Shown: positions 25,786 through 37,300 of the stretch, piece by piece
How the letters are laid out: each line of letters begins with the position of its first letter
Numbering within the stretch: position 1 is the stretch's first letter
From: Ctena decussata
Taxonomy: Eukaryota > Mollusca > Bivalvia > Lucinida > Lucinidae
NCBI GenBank assembly: GCA_963989385.1
Contig: OZ022502.1
Coordinates: 48,167,454-48,231,453 of the forward strand
Length of the DNA stretch: 64,000 nucleotides
Direction: 5' to 3'
Program-made: the position numbers and the translations under genes
The notes under the pieces: generated by a model
The model's input: the letters and a program-made list of their open reading frames with translations, nothing else
Databases searched by the model: none
What the model was told of the DNA's origin: nothing

Positions 25786-26281
25786 TATTTACATTCGTTT
25801 CAATCAGAATTTTCATGAAAAATCTTATTTAAGCTCTTGAATTGAAGCAGTAAAACATGCACACGCAGTTTTTTTTTGCTAACAGCAGAACAGCATGCAT
25901 GACGTCATGACAGTGCTGACGCCCAATCAGATTGACGAGAGACATTGTTTATTTTGACGTCATTGACGTCGCGTGTCTCAATGTAATTATTGGAATGTAA
26001 ACTACATTACGTTCCAATGGTTTACTATAGGGTTTTTCAGTAAAAACACCAAGAATGTAAATATTTGCATGTATTCCTAAGTTTTCGATGCGAGAAAATG
26101 ACGTTACACCGTCTATCCTAATGGAAATGAAAATTGACGTCAGCAAACGAATCAAAATGACGTACGAATGGCGCTTAATAACGTCACGCTTGTCCGCCCA
26201 GTGATTTGTCACGCAATATATTACTAGATTTTACCATTGGCTATATAAGCGACCAGTGTTAGAATACTTTATTAGAACTAT
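25786..26281. other. Sequence upstream of the orphan exon
   Basis: Contains several TGACGTCA-like motifs (25900-26200), a CCAAT-like ACCATTGGC and a TATA-like CTATATAAGC at 26241. It may be intron or promoter sequence. Confidence 0.3.
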
Positions 26282-26304
26282 TTTTTTATTTCTTTTAATT
26301 ACAG

Positions 26305-26555
26305 AATGTAAAGCAGACCCAGCAGCAGAACGATCTAAGCCAGGAGACAAGGGTATCAATGCTGCAGCACTAGGCGGTGGAATAGGAGGGGGTCTAGCCG
26401 CCTTAGCGGGTCTTCTTGCCCTGGCCGCTGCCGCCTATCGCCGGTGGAGGAAGCGCAAAGTTGATGACGTCAGCAATGGTGCTGCAGCCGGAGCGACACC
26501 TGTCGTTAACATTGACGAGGCACCAAACTCCATTCCACCTGCAGGGACAAATTAA
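26305..26555 (+). CDS. Probable 3' coding exon of an unrecognised single-pass membrane protein
   Basis: The open frame has no ATG. It is preceded by a pyrimidine-rich tract and TTAATTACAG at about 26282-26304, typical of a splice acceptor. From there it encodes about 83 residues: a short polar segment (DPAAERSKPGDKGIN), an Ala/Gly/Leu-rich membrane span (GGGIGGGLAALAGLLALAAA), a basic stop-transfer RRWRKRK, then a polar tail ending APNSIPPAGTN. GC content and alanine-rich codon use stand out from the AT-rich surroundings. The layout suggests a type I membrane protein C-terminus. The upstream exons were not found. Alternatively it could be an unspliced frame starting at GTG 26256, behind the TATA-like CTATATAAGC at 26241, but that lacks a normal start codon. 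No family is recognised. Confidence 0.5.
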
Positions 26556-26762
26556 TAGTTATGACAGCATAAGTGTACGTCAAATTTATGCCAAACATGA
26601 GTGGTGGGGAAGTTTTCATTTTGAAATCATCTGTGTCCGCCCGTCCATCCGTACTTCGTTTCCGTTCTATAACGAGTATTTTACTAAAGGATTTTTTTCT
26701 TCAAATTTTGCATGTGCGTTTGTACCGAGAATGTCTCACTTCATTCGATAATTTCTGACAGT

Positions 26763-27560
26763 GTGGTACTTGTCGACACCCAGAAAGTGTTTTAGGCCTG
26801 TAGTTACTTTACTATTGGGCATAGCTCTGTGAAACTTCACAGAAGTGGTTAAATTAACAATGTGAAAATTCACAGAAATAATTGAAGTTACAAAACTTTC
26901 TGTTACAGTCATAATTTTGTCCCTTAGGGTTTTCTGTCCCCGTAAGGATGTTATATGCGTGTATGTAACCACGAAATAACTTTTAAAATTAAGGGTTCAA
27001 AAGGATTTTCTTGAAAATTCCTCTAGCAACTGATGTAATAAAAGCTTCCTGCAGCGACCAAACTTTTGCCCCACAGGGTAATCTGTTCCTACCTCAGTGC
27101 TATATACATGTATAAAATCACGAAAAGAAATCTACATAAAATCAGACAATAAAGGATTTTTTACTGAAACCTACCAATATTCATTAAACTGATGACTTCC
27201 TGTGATAATTACAATTTTGCCCCTCATGGGGGTTCTCTGCCCCTGCCAGGGCGCCATTTATGTAAAATCAGTTTAAAAGGATTTTCCTGAAATTTACAGC
27301 AAATGATAATGTATCAAAAGCTTCTCGAGATGATTTAAAAGTTTGCCCTACATAGGTTATCTGCCCCTGTCATAGTGCTGCGTATGGTATACCTGTTTGG
27401 GGTCTTTTAAAAATCTTTACAAAATCAGACTTGAAAGGGATTTAGCAAATGATCAGTGATAAAGACTTCCAGTGGTGATCAAATATTGGCTCGAGGGGAC
27501 TATCTATACCTGCCCCAGTGCTATATACATGTATAAACTTGAGGCGAATGTGCAAAATCG
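26763..27560 (+). repeat. Degenerate tandem repeats of about 165 bp
   Basis: Strings such as TTTGCCCCWCAKGG, CTGCCCCTGCC and AAAAGGATTTTCYTGAAA recur four to five times with heavy divergence. Probably the remains of another pearl-like array. Confidence 0.55.
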
Positions 27561-27619
27561 AAGAACCTTAAAATGTTGGTCAAGAGGCAATGTAATTTAT
27601 ATTTTCTCATCACTTTTAT

Positions 27620-27875
27620 TAAATACGATGCACAATTCTAGTTGGCCCTAGACCGCGGAAACAGTGTTTAAATCTCACGTTTTTTTAGAAATATTCATTT
27701 TTATTAGCCGTGTAATTTGCATTACTCGCTGACCAGTTCAACACAAAATATCAACTGAACATCTCGCAAAATCAAATGCAAATTACACGGCTACTAAAAA
27801 TGTATATTTCTCAAAGACCAGCCGAGATTTAAACACATTTTTTTGGATCTTGGACTGAATTGGATTGAGCATCGT
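27620..27875. mobile_element. Palindromic MITE with GCCGTGTAATTTGCAT arms
   Basis: AGCCGTGTAATTTGCATTAC is mirrored by ATGCAAATTACACGGCT. Outer arms extend to TTTTTATTAAATACGATGC and GCATCGTATTTTTAATAAA. Confidence 0.75.
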
Positions 27876-28318
27876 ATTTTTAATAAAAATAATAAAAATA
27901 TAAATGGCGTTTCATAGGAGTCAAGAAAATATTTGTGTAACCACTAAAAATTAAAACTGCACAATAAGACTTGAAAATATGATACAAGCGAAAGTGTATA
28001 TTTTTCGCAACATCGCTGCTTGTTTTACGTGGTCGTGTATTTTCTGTCATCTGATATGGCTCGTCTGAATGATGCACAAGATATACGAGCCGCGACACGA
28101 GAAAACCAACAAAGTGGTTGTGGGCCCAGAGCCGACTTAAGTCAGCCTGGGCATCCGCCTAGTCTGATCAGACTCTTCCCTAAGCGCTTAAAGGGCTACT
28201 GTACTGTTTTTCAACATGCATTGAAATCACTGGAAATAACTGGTATTGTTTTGTCTAAAAGAATGTCGAAAACTGCAAGGAAAAATTCCAAATGGTTAAA
28301 AAGTTATAAGCAATTTAA

Positions 28319-31037
28319 ACTAGAATTGTTTTCCTACGAAAAAACAGATGTCTCCCCCCTTTTTGATGTCAAAAGGATCAGTCATTAAGACGCCAAGGGA
28401 AAAACAATATGTTTCCCTACCCTGAAGCAGGGATTCATAATAAGTAAAAAGTATAAATGCAAGAGTTATAGTTGTTATGCTCTGCATGTCATGTAATGTT
28501 GACTGATATTCATATTTAGTTTTTGTCAAAAAATATAAATGCAAGAGTTACAGTGCTCTGCACGTCGTCTATATGTTGACTGATATTTGTATGAAGTTTC
28601 ATGAATATAGCTTAAGGTGGACGATCCCGGAAGAACTCTGTTCTTGCTTAATTAAAAAAACAAACAGAGTTATTGTTCATCATCAAATCGACTAACTGTG
28701 GAGTAAATACAGTTATAATATACACTTACAATATCTACCGTAAAGATCCTAAGTTTTCGGGCACATAGGTCTGTACAAACAGTGAAAACTGAGATCAGAC
28801 TGTTCCTTAGGAACCAGAATGATCAAGATCTTCACAGTTTCCATTCCATCTGCGCATTTTTGTCGACATTACTCTATGGTAGAACCGAATAACAGGAAAA
28901 TAAATAATAGGGCAAGGACCGGCTGTGCTTGCAGCAGGTGCAGAATTTGGGCAGTCTGTTTTGGGGATATTTTGAACTTAAACATTGTTTTTCTAGGAAA
29001 CGAAACGGTGAAATGTTTGTTTTTTTGTTTTATTCTTTAACATACGACATAAGTTTTACTAAAATAATACGCATAAGCATGCCCCATCGATTGATAATAT
29101 TTTTCATGACGTTTTTTATGAAATTCAATTTTCTTGCATTTTTTCAAAGAATGTAAAAATATACTTATTAACAAGAAAACTGCAATTTTTTGTTATCAGT
29201 TTGTTTCAAATATCATATATTACAGATTATATGATTTGCTGAAATGAAAGTGCATTCATGTGCTAGAGATATGAATTTTAATGGTAAATGTTTAAAAATA
29301 ATATGTAGAAATACAAAATATTGTTTTTTAGGAAAACAAAACGGTGAAAATTGTTTTTTTCTTACCCAAATGTTTTATAGCTCTTTGGGTTATTTAGATG
29401 GTATAATGGTTTGAATGCCCCGCCAATATTTCTATTCAGTATTCGCCTACCTTAAACGGTTTTCAAGTTATAGAGCTTAGACGATTGAGACACCATTTTG
29501 TGAATGACAAAGTTCCAAGGGAAATAACTCAAATAGTATAAATGCTGTGCTCTGCAGGTTGTCTAGTGTTGACTGACATTTGTATGAAGTTTCGTGAATA
29601 TAGCTTGTCCGGTTTTCAAGTAATAAAGCGATTGAGACACGATTTTGTGACTGACAAAGGTCCAAGGGAAATAACTCAAGAAGTATAAATGCAAGAGTTA
29701 TGGTTCTTGCACTATGCAATCCTTCTAATGTTGATTGATATTTGTATGAAGTTTCGTGAATATAGCTTGAACGGTTTTCAAGTTGTAGAGCAGACACAAC
29801 TGAGACACGATTTTGTGACTGACAAAGTTCTAAGGGAAATAACTCAAATAGTATAAATGCTAAAGTTATGGTTCTTGCATAATGCACGTCGTCTGATGTT
29901 GATTGATATTTGTATGAAGTTTCATGAATATAGCTTGAATGGTTTTAAAGTTATAGACGGACTCGACTGAGACGCAATTTTGTGATGGACAAAGTTCCAA
30001 GGGAAATAACTCAAAAAGTATAAACGCCAGAGTGCATTCTGCACTCATCTGATGTTGACTGATATTTGTATGAACTTTCATGAATATAGCTTGAATGGTT
30101 TTAAAGTTATAGACGGACTCGACTGAGATGCAATTTTGTGATGGACAAAGTTCCAAGGGAAATAACTCAAAAAAGTATAAATGCCAGAGTTACCATTTGT
30201 GCATTCTGCACATCGCCTCATGTTGATTGATATTTGTATGAAGTTTCCTGAATAACGCTTGAGCAGTTTTCAAGTTACAGAGCGGACACAATTGAAACAC
30301 AATTTTGTGATGGACTAAGTTCCAAGGGAAAAAACTCAAAAAGTATAGATGCCAGAGTTACCATTCTTGAATTCTGCACGTCGTCTCATGTTGATTGATA
30401 TTTATATGAAGTTTCGCGAATATAGCTTGAGCGGTTTTCAAGTTATAGAACGGACACGATTGAAACACAATTTAGTGATGGACTAAGTTCCAAGGGAAAA
30501 AACTCAAAAAGTATAAATGCCAGAGTTACCATTCTTGAATTCTGCACGTCGTCTCATGTTGATTGATATTTATATGAAGTTTCGCGAATATAGCTTGAGC
30601 GGTTTTCAAGTTATAGAACGGACACGATTGAAACACAATTTTGTGATGGACTAAGTTCCAAGGGTAATAACTCAAATAGTATAAATGCCAGAGTTACCAT
30701 TCTTGCACTCTGAACGTCGTCTTATGTTGATTGATATTTATATGAAGTTTCGCGAATATAACTTGAGCGGTTTTCAAGTTATAGAACGGACACGATTGAA
30801 ACACAATTTTGTGATGAACTAAGTTCCAAGGGAAAAAACTCAAAAAGTATAAATGCCAGAGTTACCATTCTTGCACTCTGACGTCGTCTCATGTTGATTG
30901 ATATTTATATGAAGTTTCGCGAATATAGCTTGAGCGGTTTTTAAGTTATAGAACGGACACGATTTGTGACAGTCAGATGGACGGACAGACGCCCGGGGAA
31001 AAACAATGTCTCCCGACCCTGAAGGGGGGAGACATAA
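28319..31037 (+). mobile_element. Pearl-like tandem-repeat element C (interrupted)
   Basis: Begins ACTAGAATTGTTTTCCTACG, then ATGTCTCCCCCC, and ends GGGGGGAGACATAA. Contains about eleven units of about 168 bp, same subfamily and same unit order as element A (3443-5517), plus a short GACGGACAGACG microsatellite. A TTAA-flanked insertion (28616-29451) interrupts the second unit. Confidence 0.9.
28612..29455. mobile_element. 836 bp TTAA-flanked insertion within pearl-like element C
   Basis: TTAA at 28612-28615 and 29452-29455. Removing the insert and one TTAA restores AATATAGCTTAAACGGTTTT as in element A at 3735. Short imperfect inverted ends GGTGGACGA and TCGCCTACC. No transposase frame. Confidence 0.85.
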
Positions 31038-31734
31038 TTTTAATTAGCTGAAAAATATGCAAGGACTCTTATGACGTCATTTGAGTCATTCATACAATTA
31101 AAAATTAAAAAAATATATATATTTTGAAAACATTTTTTACACTTTTTTCCCCTAAAATAGAATTAGTGAGACAAGTTACATCATCTCATGAAAAAAGTTT
31201 GAATATTTTGGATCAGAATATGGTAATAATAACTGGAATTAAATTCACATTATGCAAGTAAAGCTGTAGAAATGAAAAAGTGGGCGGGGCTTAAAATCTA
31301 ATTTGCATAAACTTTGTCAATAATTACAGTTTGGGTAGGAATTTTTCGATGGGGTTTACAGCAATCTGTTTCTCTCATTAATATCTGTTAATTGGAAATA
31401 TTTCTGGAAATAGTGAAGAAACAGTGCAGTAGCCCTTTAAAGGGTAGCTAAGGGTCAAAGCTACCACCATGTGGACAGCAAAGACTCTGATCAGACTGGA
31501 TGGATACCCAGGCTGATCGGAGTCTGCGCTGAGCACAAAACCACTTTGTTGGTTTTCTCGTGTCGTGGCTCAATATTATAGTTAGAACATTCGATAAAAC
31601 GAAGCACCTACCTAGCATGCGTAAACCGGTCTGCCATCTTTGGTGGTCTGTGCCATTTCCTAAAGATGTTCCGGATCTTGATCCAGACAGTGGTTCTCCA
31701 GAAAAAGTTTGTTTTATTGTTTTGCTATTTATAG

Positions 31735-31950
31735 TAACAGTGGCCATCTTCGAAACTGGACCATTCTGAAGCCCTGTAGTCTGGTCATGCAGCATGTGAA
31801 ATTTGAGAACCGTTGGTGCAGTGGTTTTGGAGAAAAAGTCATTAGAATGGACTTAAATGCTAGGGTGGACGTAAATGTTAATGGACAAACGAATGGGTTG
31901 ACAGATGGAAAACCGGACACCTGTATCGCACCTTGCTAAAGCAGGTGCGA
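31735..31950 (+). repeat. Solo 3' end of a pearl-like element
   Basis: A unit-like stretch is followed by GGACAAACGAATGGGTTGAC and the hairpin CGCACCTTGCTAAAGCAGGTGCG-type end (31928-31950), resembling the microsatellite-plus-hairpin end of complete elements. Confidence 0.5.
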
Positions 31951-32805
31951 CAAAAACTAGGTCAAGACTCAATATATCAGTTAGACGTTGCATCGATGTT
32001 ATGAGGACATTATTTCTTTGATGCATCATCCATGGATGTTTATTATTGATGGTGCTGTGTGTACTGTCTGTATTTATGTAACCTTTTTTGTCGCTATTTT
32101 TGGGATCTGTGATATATAGACCCCGAGACCTCTGGTTCAACAGTCAGATGCGCTACAGACTGCGCTATTCAAACTTGTTATAGTTCTTTTCCTGTTTCCA
32201 CTGTATATCTGTAGTGGCAATTGAGCTCTAATTTCAGAAGTATTGTTCACTTAGATTTAAACGAGTAGTTCTTTGATTGTGTACTTGATCGCCACTATAG
32301 ATCTCAGTGGGAACATCTGTCTAATCATTGTATGTTGTGTTCTATGTTGTACATATTAATGTAATATGGAAGCTTAGATTCTTGTTATGATTGTGGTGAT
32401 CACCTCATCGGAGGCCTTAATATGCAGGAAGTCTGTCAGCTTTCCTAGCTGCATCTCAGATTCTCCGACTCAGTGATGTCTTGGATAATTGGTGCAATCT
32501 TCCTATGTTCAAATGACAGAAGATTGTACATCTTTCTTTGCTTGATGGACATACCGAGGGTATGAGCACATAACTGTATGAATCTTAACATCTTGTTCAG
32601 GAGCTTTTCTTCAACATTCTAAGACCTGACTGCTGGTAGCAGCTCAAATCATACTGCTGCAACAAAGGGCAGGCTCCATGATTTTCCTCCATTTATACCA
32701 AGGTAAACAGCTTTTGTAACTTCCATTTTGCTTTCAAGGAGGACAGAGCCCTTGCAGCATGGGCTTTACTCTTAATTTGATCCCAACTGAAATTGGAGGC
32801 AAATT
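31951..32805. other. Intergenic, no gene recognised
   Basis: No long open frame. The sequence may be an old retroelement remnant, but no domain is visible. Confidence 0.4.
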
Positions 32806-33111
32806 AAAAATGGAAGATTTGTTGTTGTTGTTGTTGATTTGATGCTTAACGTCCACGGTAAACAACTAAGGTCAAGTTGGGACGGTCAGTTAACCTAACC
32901 ACACTATTCCTGGGCAGGCTTAGACCTCCTAAGCGGTTAACCAGTACTAAGTGCACATACTTTCGCCAGTAACTGACAACTGCCCTTCTTGAATCAGCGG
33001 AAGGAGAAACGAAAGTATGTGGCCAGACCGGGATTCGAACCCAGGACCTCTGACTTACGAGTCAGGTGCCCTACCGATTGCGCTACCCGGCCCGGCAAAA
33101 AAAATGGAAGA
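32806..33111 (-). mobile_element. Intact tRNA-derived SINE with target duplication
   Basis: Body 32818-33099 on the minus strand. The tRNA-like head is at 33022-33097 with B-box GGTTCGAATCC. A (CAA)n tail reads as TTGTTGTTGTTG at 32818-32835 on the plus strand. AAAAATGGAAGA flanks both ends (32806-32817 and 33100-33111). It serves as the reference for the two other copies in the window. Confidence 0.92.
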
Positions 33112-33330
33112 ATTGCTTCCCCTCAAGTGTACCTAAAGCAGCCTGATAAAGGAACCAGACCAACATGTGCATCCAAATCCGTTTTGTTCTTTGCTTTACC
33201 CTGTTATGATGGTGACCACATCAGCAGGTTCAACTGCAGCAGTAAGTATGAGCGAGAATTAAATTGAGGATAAATTATAGGTTTGAGAAAATCATTTTTC
33301 CTTAGTATGAATTTCAAATTGCATATCTTT

Positions 33331-33517
33331 TATAATTGGGGAGGAGCGGCTGTAGTGTAGTGAATAACACTCCGGACTACCAATTCAGGGGTCGCAAGAT
33401 CGATCCCCCCACTTCTACGGTCTTTCGGATGAGACCTTAAACCAAGGTCCCGGCTCCATATGACCTCGTTGTTGGTGGGGCATTAAACCCTAGTTCACTC
33501 ATTCACTATATATAATT
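33331..33517 (+). mobile_element. Second-type SINE, forward copy
   Basis: A tRNA-like head GGCTGTAGTGTAGTGAATAA and a B-box-like AAGATCGATCC are followed by CTTTCGGATGAGACCTTAAA, a conserved core seen in widespread animal SINEs. TATAATT occurs at both ends (33331-33337, 33511-33517). Confidence 0.75.
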
Positions 33518-33589
33518 CAGGAGGAGCATGGAATACACCGTATGCCATGTGCTCCTTTGGAAATAGTGAGATGATGCCATAGATCTGTT

Positions 33590-33785
33590 GCCACAGCAAC
33601 TCTGGGGTGAGTGAACTAAAGTTAAACGTCTCACCACCAACTAGGTCATACGTAGTCATCTGAAAGACTGGAGAAGCGGGGGCATCGATCTTGCAACCCC
33701 TAAGCGGGGGCATCGATCTTGCAACCCCTGGATTGGTAGTCCAGTGTGTTTGCCACTATACTACCATCAGCTTCTAGCAACTATG
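33590..33785 (-). mobile_element. Second-type SINE, inverted copy with internal duplication
   Basis: Reverse-orientation copy of 33338-33510 (AGTCATCTGAAAGACTGG, CATCGATCTTGCAACCCC, GGTAGTCCAGTGTG). A 27-30 bp segment containing GGGGGCATCGATCTTGCAAC is tandemly duplicated at 33675-33730. Confidence 0.75.
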
Positions 33786-33901
33786 GAACAACCAGCTGTT
33801 GTGCTTACTACGCTGGCAGAATGACATCTTGATCAAGTCACTTTAACATCAATATTTACTCTTAGTTACTATGGTAACAGCTCTTTGACGTCAGTGGTAT
33901 T

Positions 33902-33934
33902 TGAGCATGGCATACAGTGTATGCCATGCTCAGC
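33902..33934. repeat. Perfect short palindrome
   Basis: GAGCATGGCATACA pairs with TGTATGCCATGCTC. A looser version lies at 33516-33545. Confidence 0.7.
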
Positions 33935-34162
33935 CAATTTGCCAATGACATTACAAACTGAAATTCTTTCAACAGAAACTTCAGATTTTCTAAAACAAGC
34001 AATTATTCTCAAATCATTTAATTCTGTGTTGTTTATATTGTGCCATTAGAATTGCCTTGATACTATTTCAGCCTATTTTCTTAGCTGGAGCTCAGTAAAG
34101 GAGATATGCAGAAATCAGATCTTTCTTGTAAAGGTTAACAGGGAAACAGGAAGCAAAAGACA

Positions 34163-34185
34163 TTTATTCTTTGTAGCGGTTTATT
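34163..34185 (-). terminator. Polyadenylation signals of RPS4
   Basis: Two AATAAA hexamers on the minus strand (34180-34185 and 34163-34168), 18 and 35 bases after the stop codon. Ribosomal protein genes commonly have such short 3' UTRs. Confidence 0.7.
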
Positions 34186-34202
34186 TTCAGTCTTTTAATG
34201 TC

Positions 34203-34323
34203 TCATGACTTCTGTGCCATTCTCCTGTCTCTCTCTTCAGCAATGGACAATTTCACACCCTTGCCACGTGGCAGTGACACCCACGGCTTGTTGCCTTTAC
34301 CAATAACAAATACATAACTCAAC
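34203..34323 (-). CDS. RPS4: RPS4 last coding exon (residues 223-261 and stop)
   Basis: Encodes the C-terminal segment from [19 protein letters not shown] to a TGA stop at 34203-34205. The acceptor is TTTCAG just right of 34323. One base completes the split Arg codon from the previous exon. AATAAA signals on the minus strand at 34180-34185 and 34163-34168 give a very short 3' UTR. Confidence 0.95.
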
Positions 34324-37300
34324 CTGAAAGAGAAGAAATTGATGAGAAGTCTGTATCATAGTTACCATAAATATTTGGGCAAACTGTGCTAACCCTAATC
34401 CGATGGCTCCTAAATGGAGCAGTCTGATCAGGGACCGCACTACAGGCTGTTGAAACATTTCTGACAAATTTCTGACAAAAAGATTTTTAGTCAACATGAT
34501 AAACTCTTGATATCTCAAAGTCTAGGTTCATTCCAAACTACTGATATTTCAAAGTATCTCAAAGTAAATTTTGAGATATCAGTAGTTTCACTAAAAATAG
34601 AAAATGTGCCCATACTTTATTTTTTTATGTAAGGGGGTACTTTTGTGATATCAGTGTTCTAGAAAAGGAGAGTTGACTGTACTCTAACACAATGACTGGC
34701 TAGTGTCCCGATATTTAGGGTAACTGTGGTACATTCACTACCATATTTCTTTGGTTGTAAGACAGAGGTTCCCCTTCCAAAACAATCTCAAAGATCTCAA
34801 TCCGTCTTACATACAGATCTGTTTTGAAAGAGAAAACCCCATTTTATAGCTAAATTACCCAGGACTTATTTACATATCTGTGGTAATTTTGGTTGATAAA
34901 TTCCAGCCTTATAAACAAATAAATATGGTATAAATGGTGAAAAGAGAATAACACAGAGTTAAGGAAAGTTTAACTGGTAACTTGAAACACATTATTTCAT
35001 ACAGAACCCATTAAGGGTGGGTCTGAATTTTTTTTGTTCACAAAAATTGTAGAGACCACTCATTAGAACCACCCCTCGAATAAGGAGACATCCATTTTTA
35101 TGGAGATTGATTGCTTTCCAATCTAACTATTCTTTTACAACTGTTTTTACCTCCCTATTCACAAATTCAACCTTTTGCTAAAAAAAACCATTTCAAAATA
35201 CATTAAAATTCCAAATCAGAAGCCCAGAGATGATATTCACAAATAATGTCTTACAACTGCATGACTTGCAGCAAAACCATCTGTCTTATCACTGAAAAGC
35301 TCTTGCACTCTTACAAAAAGGTCTACACCTACCTGGTAGCAAAGGTATGTCCCATGGCATCTTTAACATGTACAATATCAAAAGATCCTGGATGTCTCTC
35401 TCTGTGCTGTATGACCCCAACCCTGCCCAAGTTGTGACCTCCTGTGATCATGCATAAGTTACCTGAAAAAGAATTATTTTGTGACCTAACTGCTTGTGCA
35501 ATCAATGAAGACTCAGATCAACCTACAGATCCACGTTGTCTGACCGGTCTTCATCTAGTGGCCAGAGAAATCGAGCATTTGAAGATAATAAAAGTAATTT
35601 GTTAATTTGTTCAAAATACATACGTTTTAACCCCTCATTAAAACTCTCTTGTGGAGAGGAGACTATTCTAATGAAGGCCACATTAAGTTTTGATGACATA
35701 TCTTCAGACCCCTGATGTGAAACATCTTGGACAGACAGTTCTAATGAAGGGTCTCAAGCTATGTTTTCAATCCAGAATGATCGAATACTCATCTTAATTG
35801 GGACTCTATAAACACTGTTCCCCTAAACAATTATCAATAAATCCTTGGAAATCTGAAAACTGATCAGATTACACAAGCAAAGGCTAATTTGAGCACATGA
35901 TTGCTTAGCATCCCGAATCAACCTGATTTTTAAGAATTGAAGAGCAAACACACAGCTCTATTAAATTCATAGAGTCCTCGAAATTTCTGAAACCCTGCAG
36001 AAAACATTTTAAAACTGATCAGCAAAATAATTTTATATAAGGTTTAAATTGTTCAGTTTTTACCTTAGAGTGCCAAACTTTTCTCAAGTCTTATTCAAAT
36101 GTCATTAAATCTGATTCCCAACTCATATCATCTGGACCCTGATTAATTCCGACATGAACCTATACAATAGTATGCTGTTAATTCTTAGTGAGAATATCCC
36201 TCACCCGAGTCAAACTTGATGAAGTCCTTGATCTTGCCTGTTGTGATATCAACCATGACAGTGTCGTTGACCTTCACCAATGGGTCTGGGTAACGGATTG
36301 TTCTTCCATCACTGGTCGTTACATAAGGTACTCCTTTAGGTCCAACCTCTTGTCTTCGTACACGGCAAAGCTTGTACTGTTGAAAAATTCAATTAGAGCT
36401 CAAGGTGAGAGCAGATGCTCTAGATAAGAAGGGATAACAGGGATAATTTAGGCAAAATTTTCTTTATTTGTCCATAAAAACATACACTGTGACCTCATTA
36501 GAACTGTCTCCATGAAATGGTATTGTCTATAAAAACATACACTGTGACCTCATTTGAACTGTCTCGATGAAATGGTTCTACTGAGGGGTCACAAAATAGG
36601 TTTTTATGGAGAAATATGGAGACCTATCCCTAAATTATCACTGTTTACCCCTTCCTATCTGGAGCACCGACTCTTGAGCTCTATGTAAGGGTGAACAGAG
36701 CTCTTGATAAGAGGGGTATTTGATGATAATTGAGGGATAATTTTTTTTTATTATTTCTTATTGAAACTATATGTTGTGACCCCTCATCTGAACCGTCTTG
36801 TTGAGACGGTTCAGATGAGGGGTCACAACATGTTTTTATGTAGAATTACCAAACATTATCCCTTATTATCACTTAATACTACATCTTATCTAAAGCTCTG
36901 GGTGAATTGTAAGGACAATGATTACACCTTAATTTTTGTTTTTCCGCCATTTTTTAAGCAGGGGAACAATTTTTGTGATTTTCTGTTTGCTTCCCTCGAC
37001 AATATAGCCCTAGTGGGAGACTAATAGAATCTATGATGGGGCTGAGGCCGAGACAAGGAAATATCAGGCTTGTTTTCAGATTATTTTGTCTTATGCGAGG
37101 CTTGCCGAGCATAAGACTTAACCCTCTAGTGCCCAAACACAGAATGCACTATAAGAAAACATTTTTATTCCATCCAGCCACCAGCTTTGGGAAGTCAAAT
37201 TGAAAACAGGGTCTGAATTTGTGTTGAGGTCCAAGGTTGCTGAGATATACATGTAGCATATATGCTACATTGGGCATTAATTTTTTAAAAGTAGCTTTTT

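Larger units (their letters stand above)
28188..31440. mobile_element. 3.2 kb piggyBac-like TTAA element carrying a pearl-like element
   Basis: TTAA at 28188-28191 and 31437-31440. Inverted ends AGGGCTACTGTACTGTTT and AAACAGTGCAGTAGCCCT. Same family as 23039-23182. No transposase frame. The original interior is 28192-28318 plus 31038-31436; the rest is the inserted pearl-like element C. Confidence 0.9.
28087..31571. mobile_element. Palindromic MITE family 1, copy 7, split by nested elements
   Basis: Left part 28087-28191 and right part 31437-31571 together form a normal copy of about 235 bp (GAGCCGCGACACGAGAAAAC ... CTCGTGTCGTGGCTC). A TTAA-flanked element occupies the middle, at the GCGCTTAAAGGGTAGC position seen intact in other copies. 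Confidence 0.9.

Noticed and set aside
26256..26304. Signal-peptide-like start of the membrane protein frame
   Set aside because: The frame begins with GTG and its hydrophobic stretch coincides with a pyrimidine tract and AG, which read better as an intron end.
31560..31769. 69-codon frame beside the family 1 MITE
   Set aside because: It overlaps the MITE end and a pearl-like remnant and shows no protein family features.
33022..33097. Functional tRNA gene (also at 5650-5725 and 63040-63115)
   Set aside because: Each tRNA-like head is joined to the same SINE body, and two have target duplications around the whole unit.
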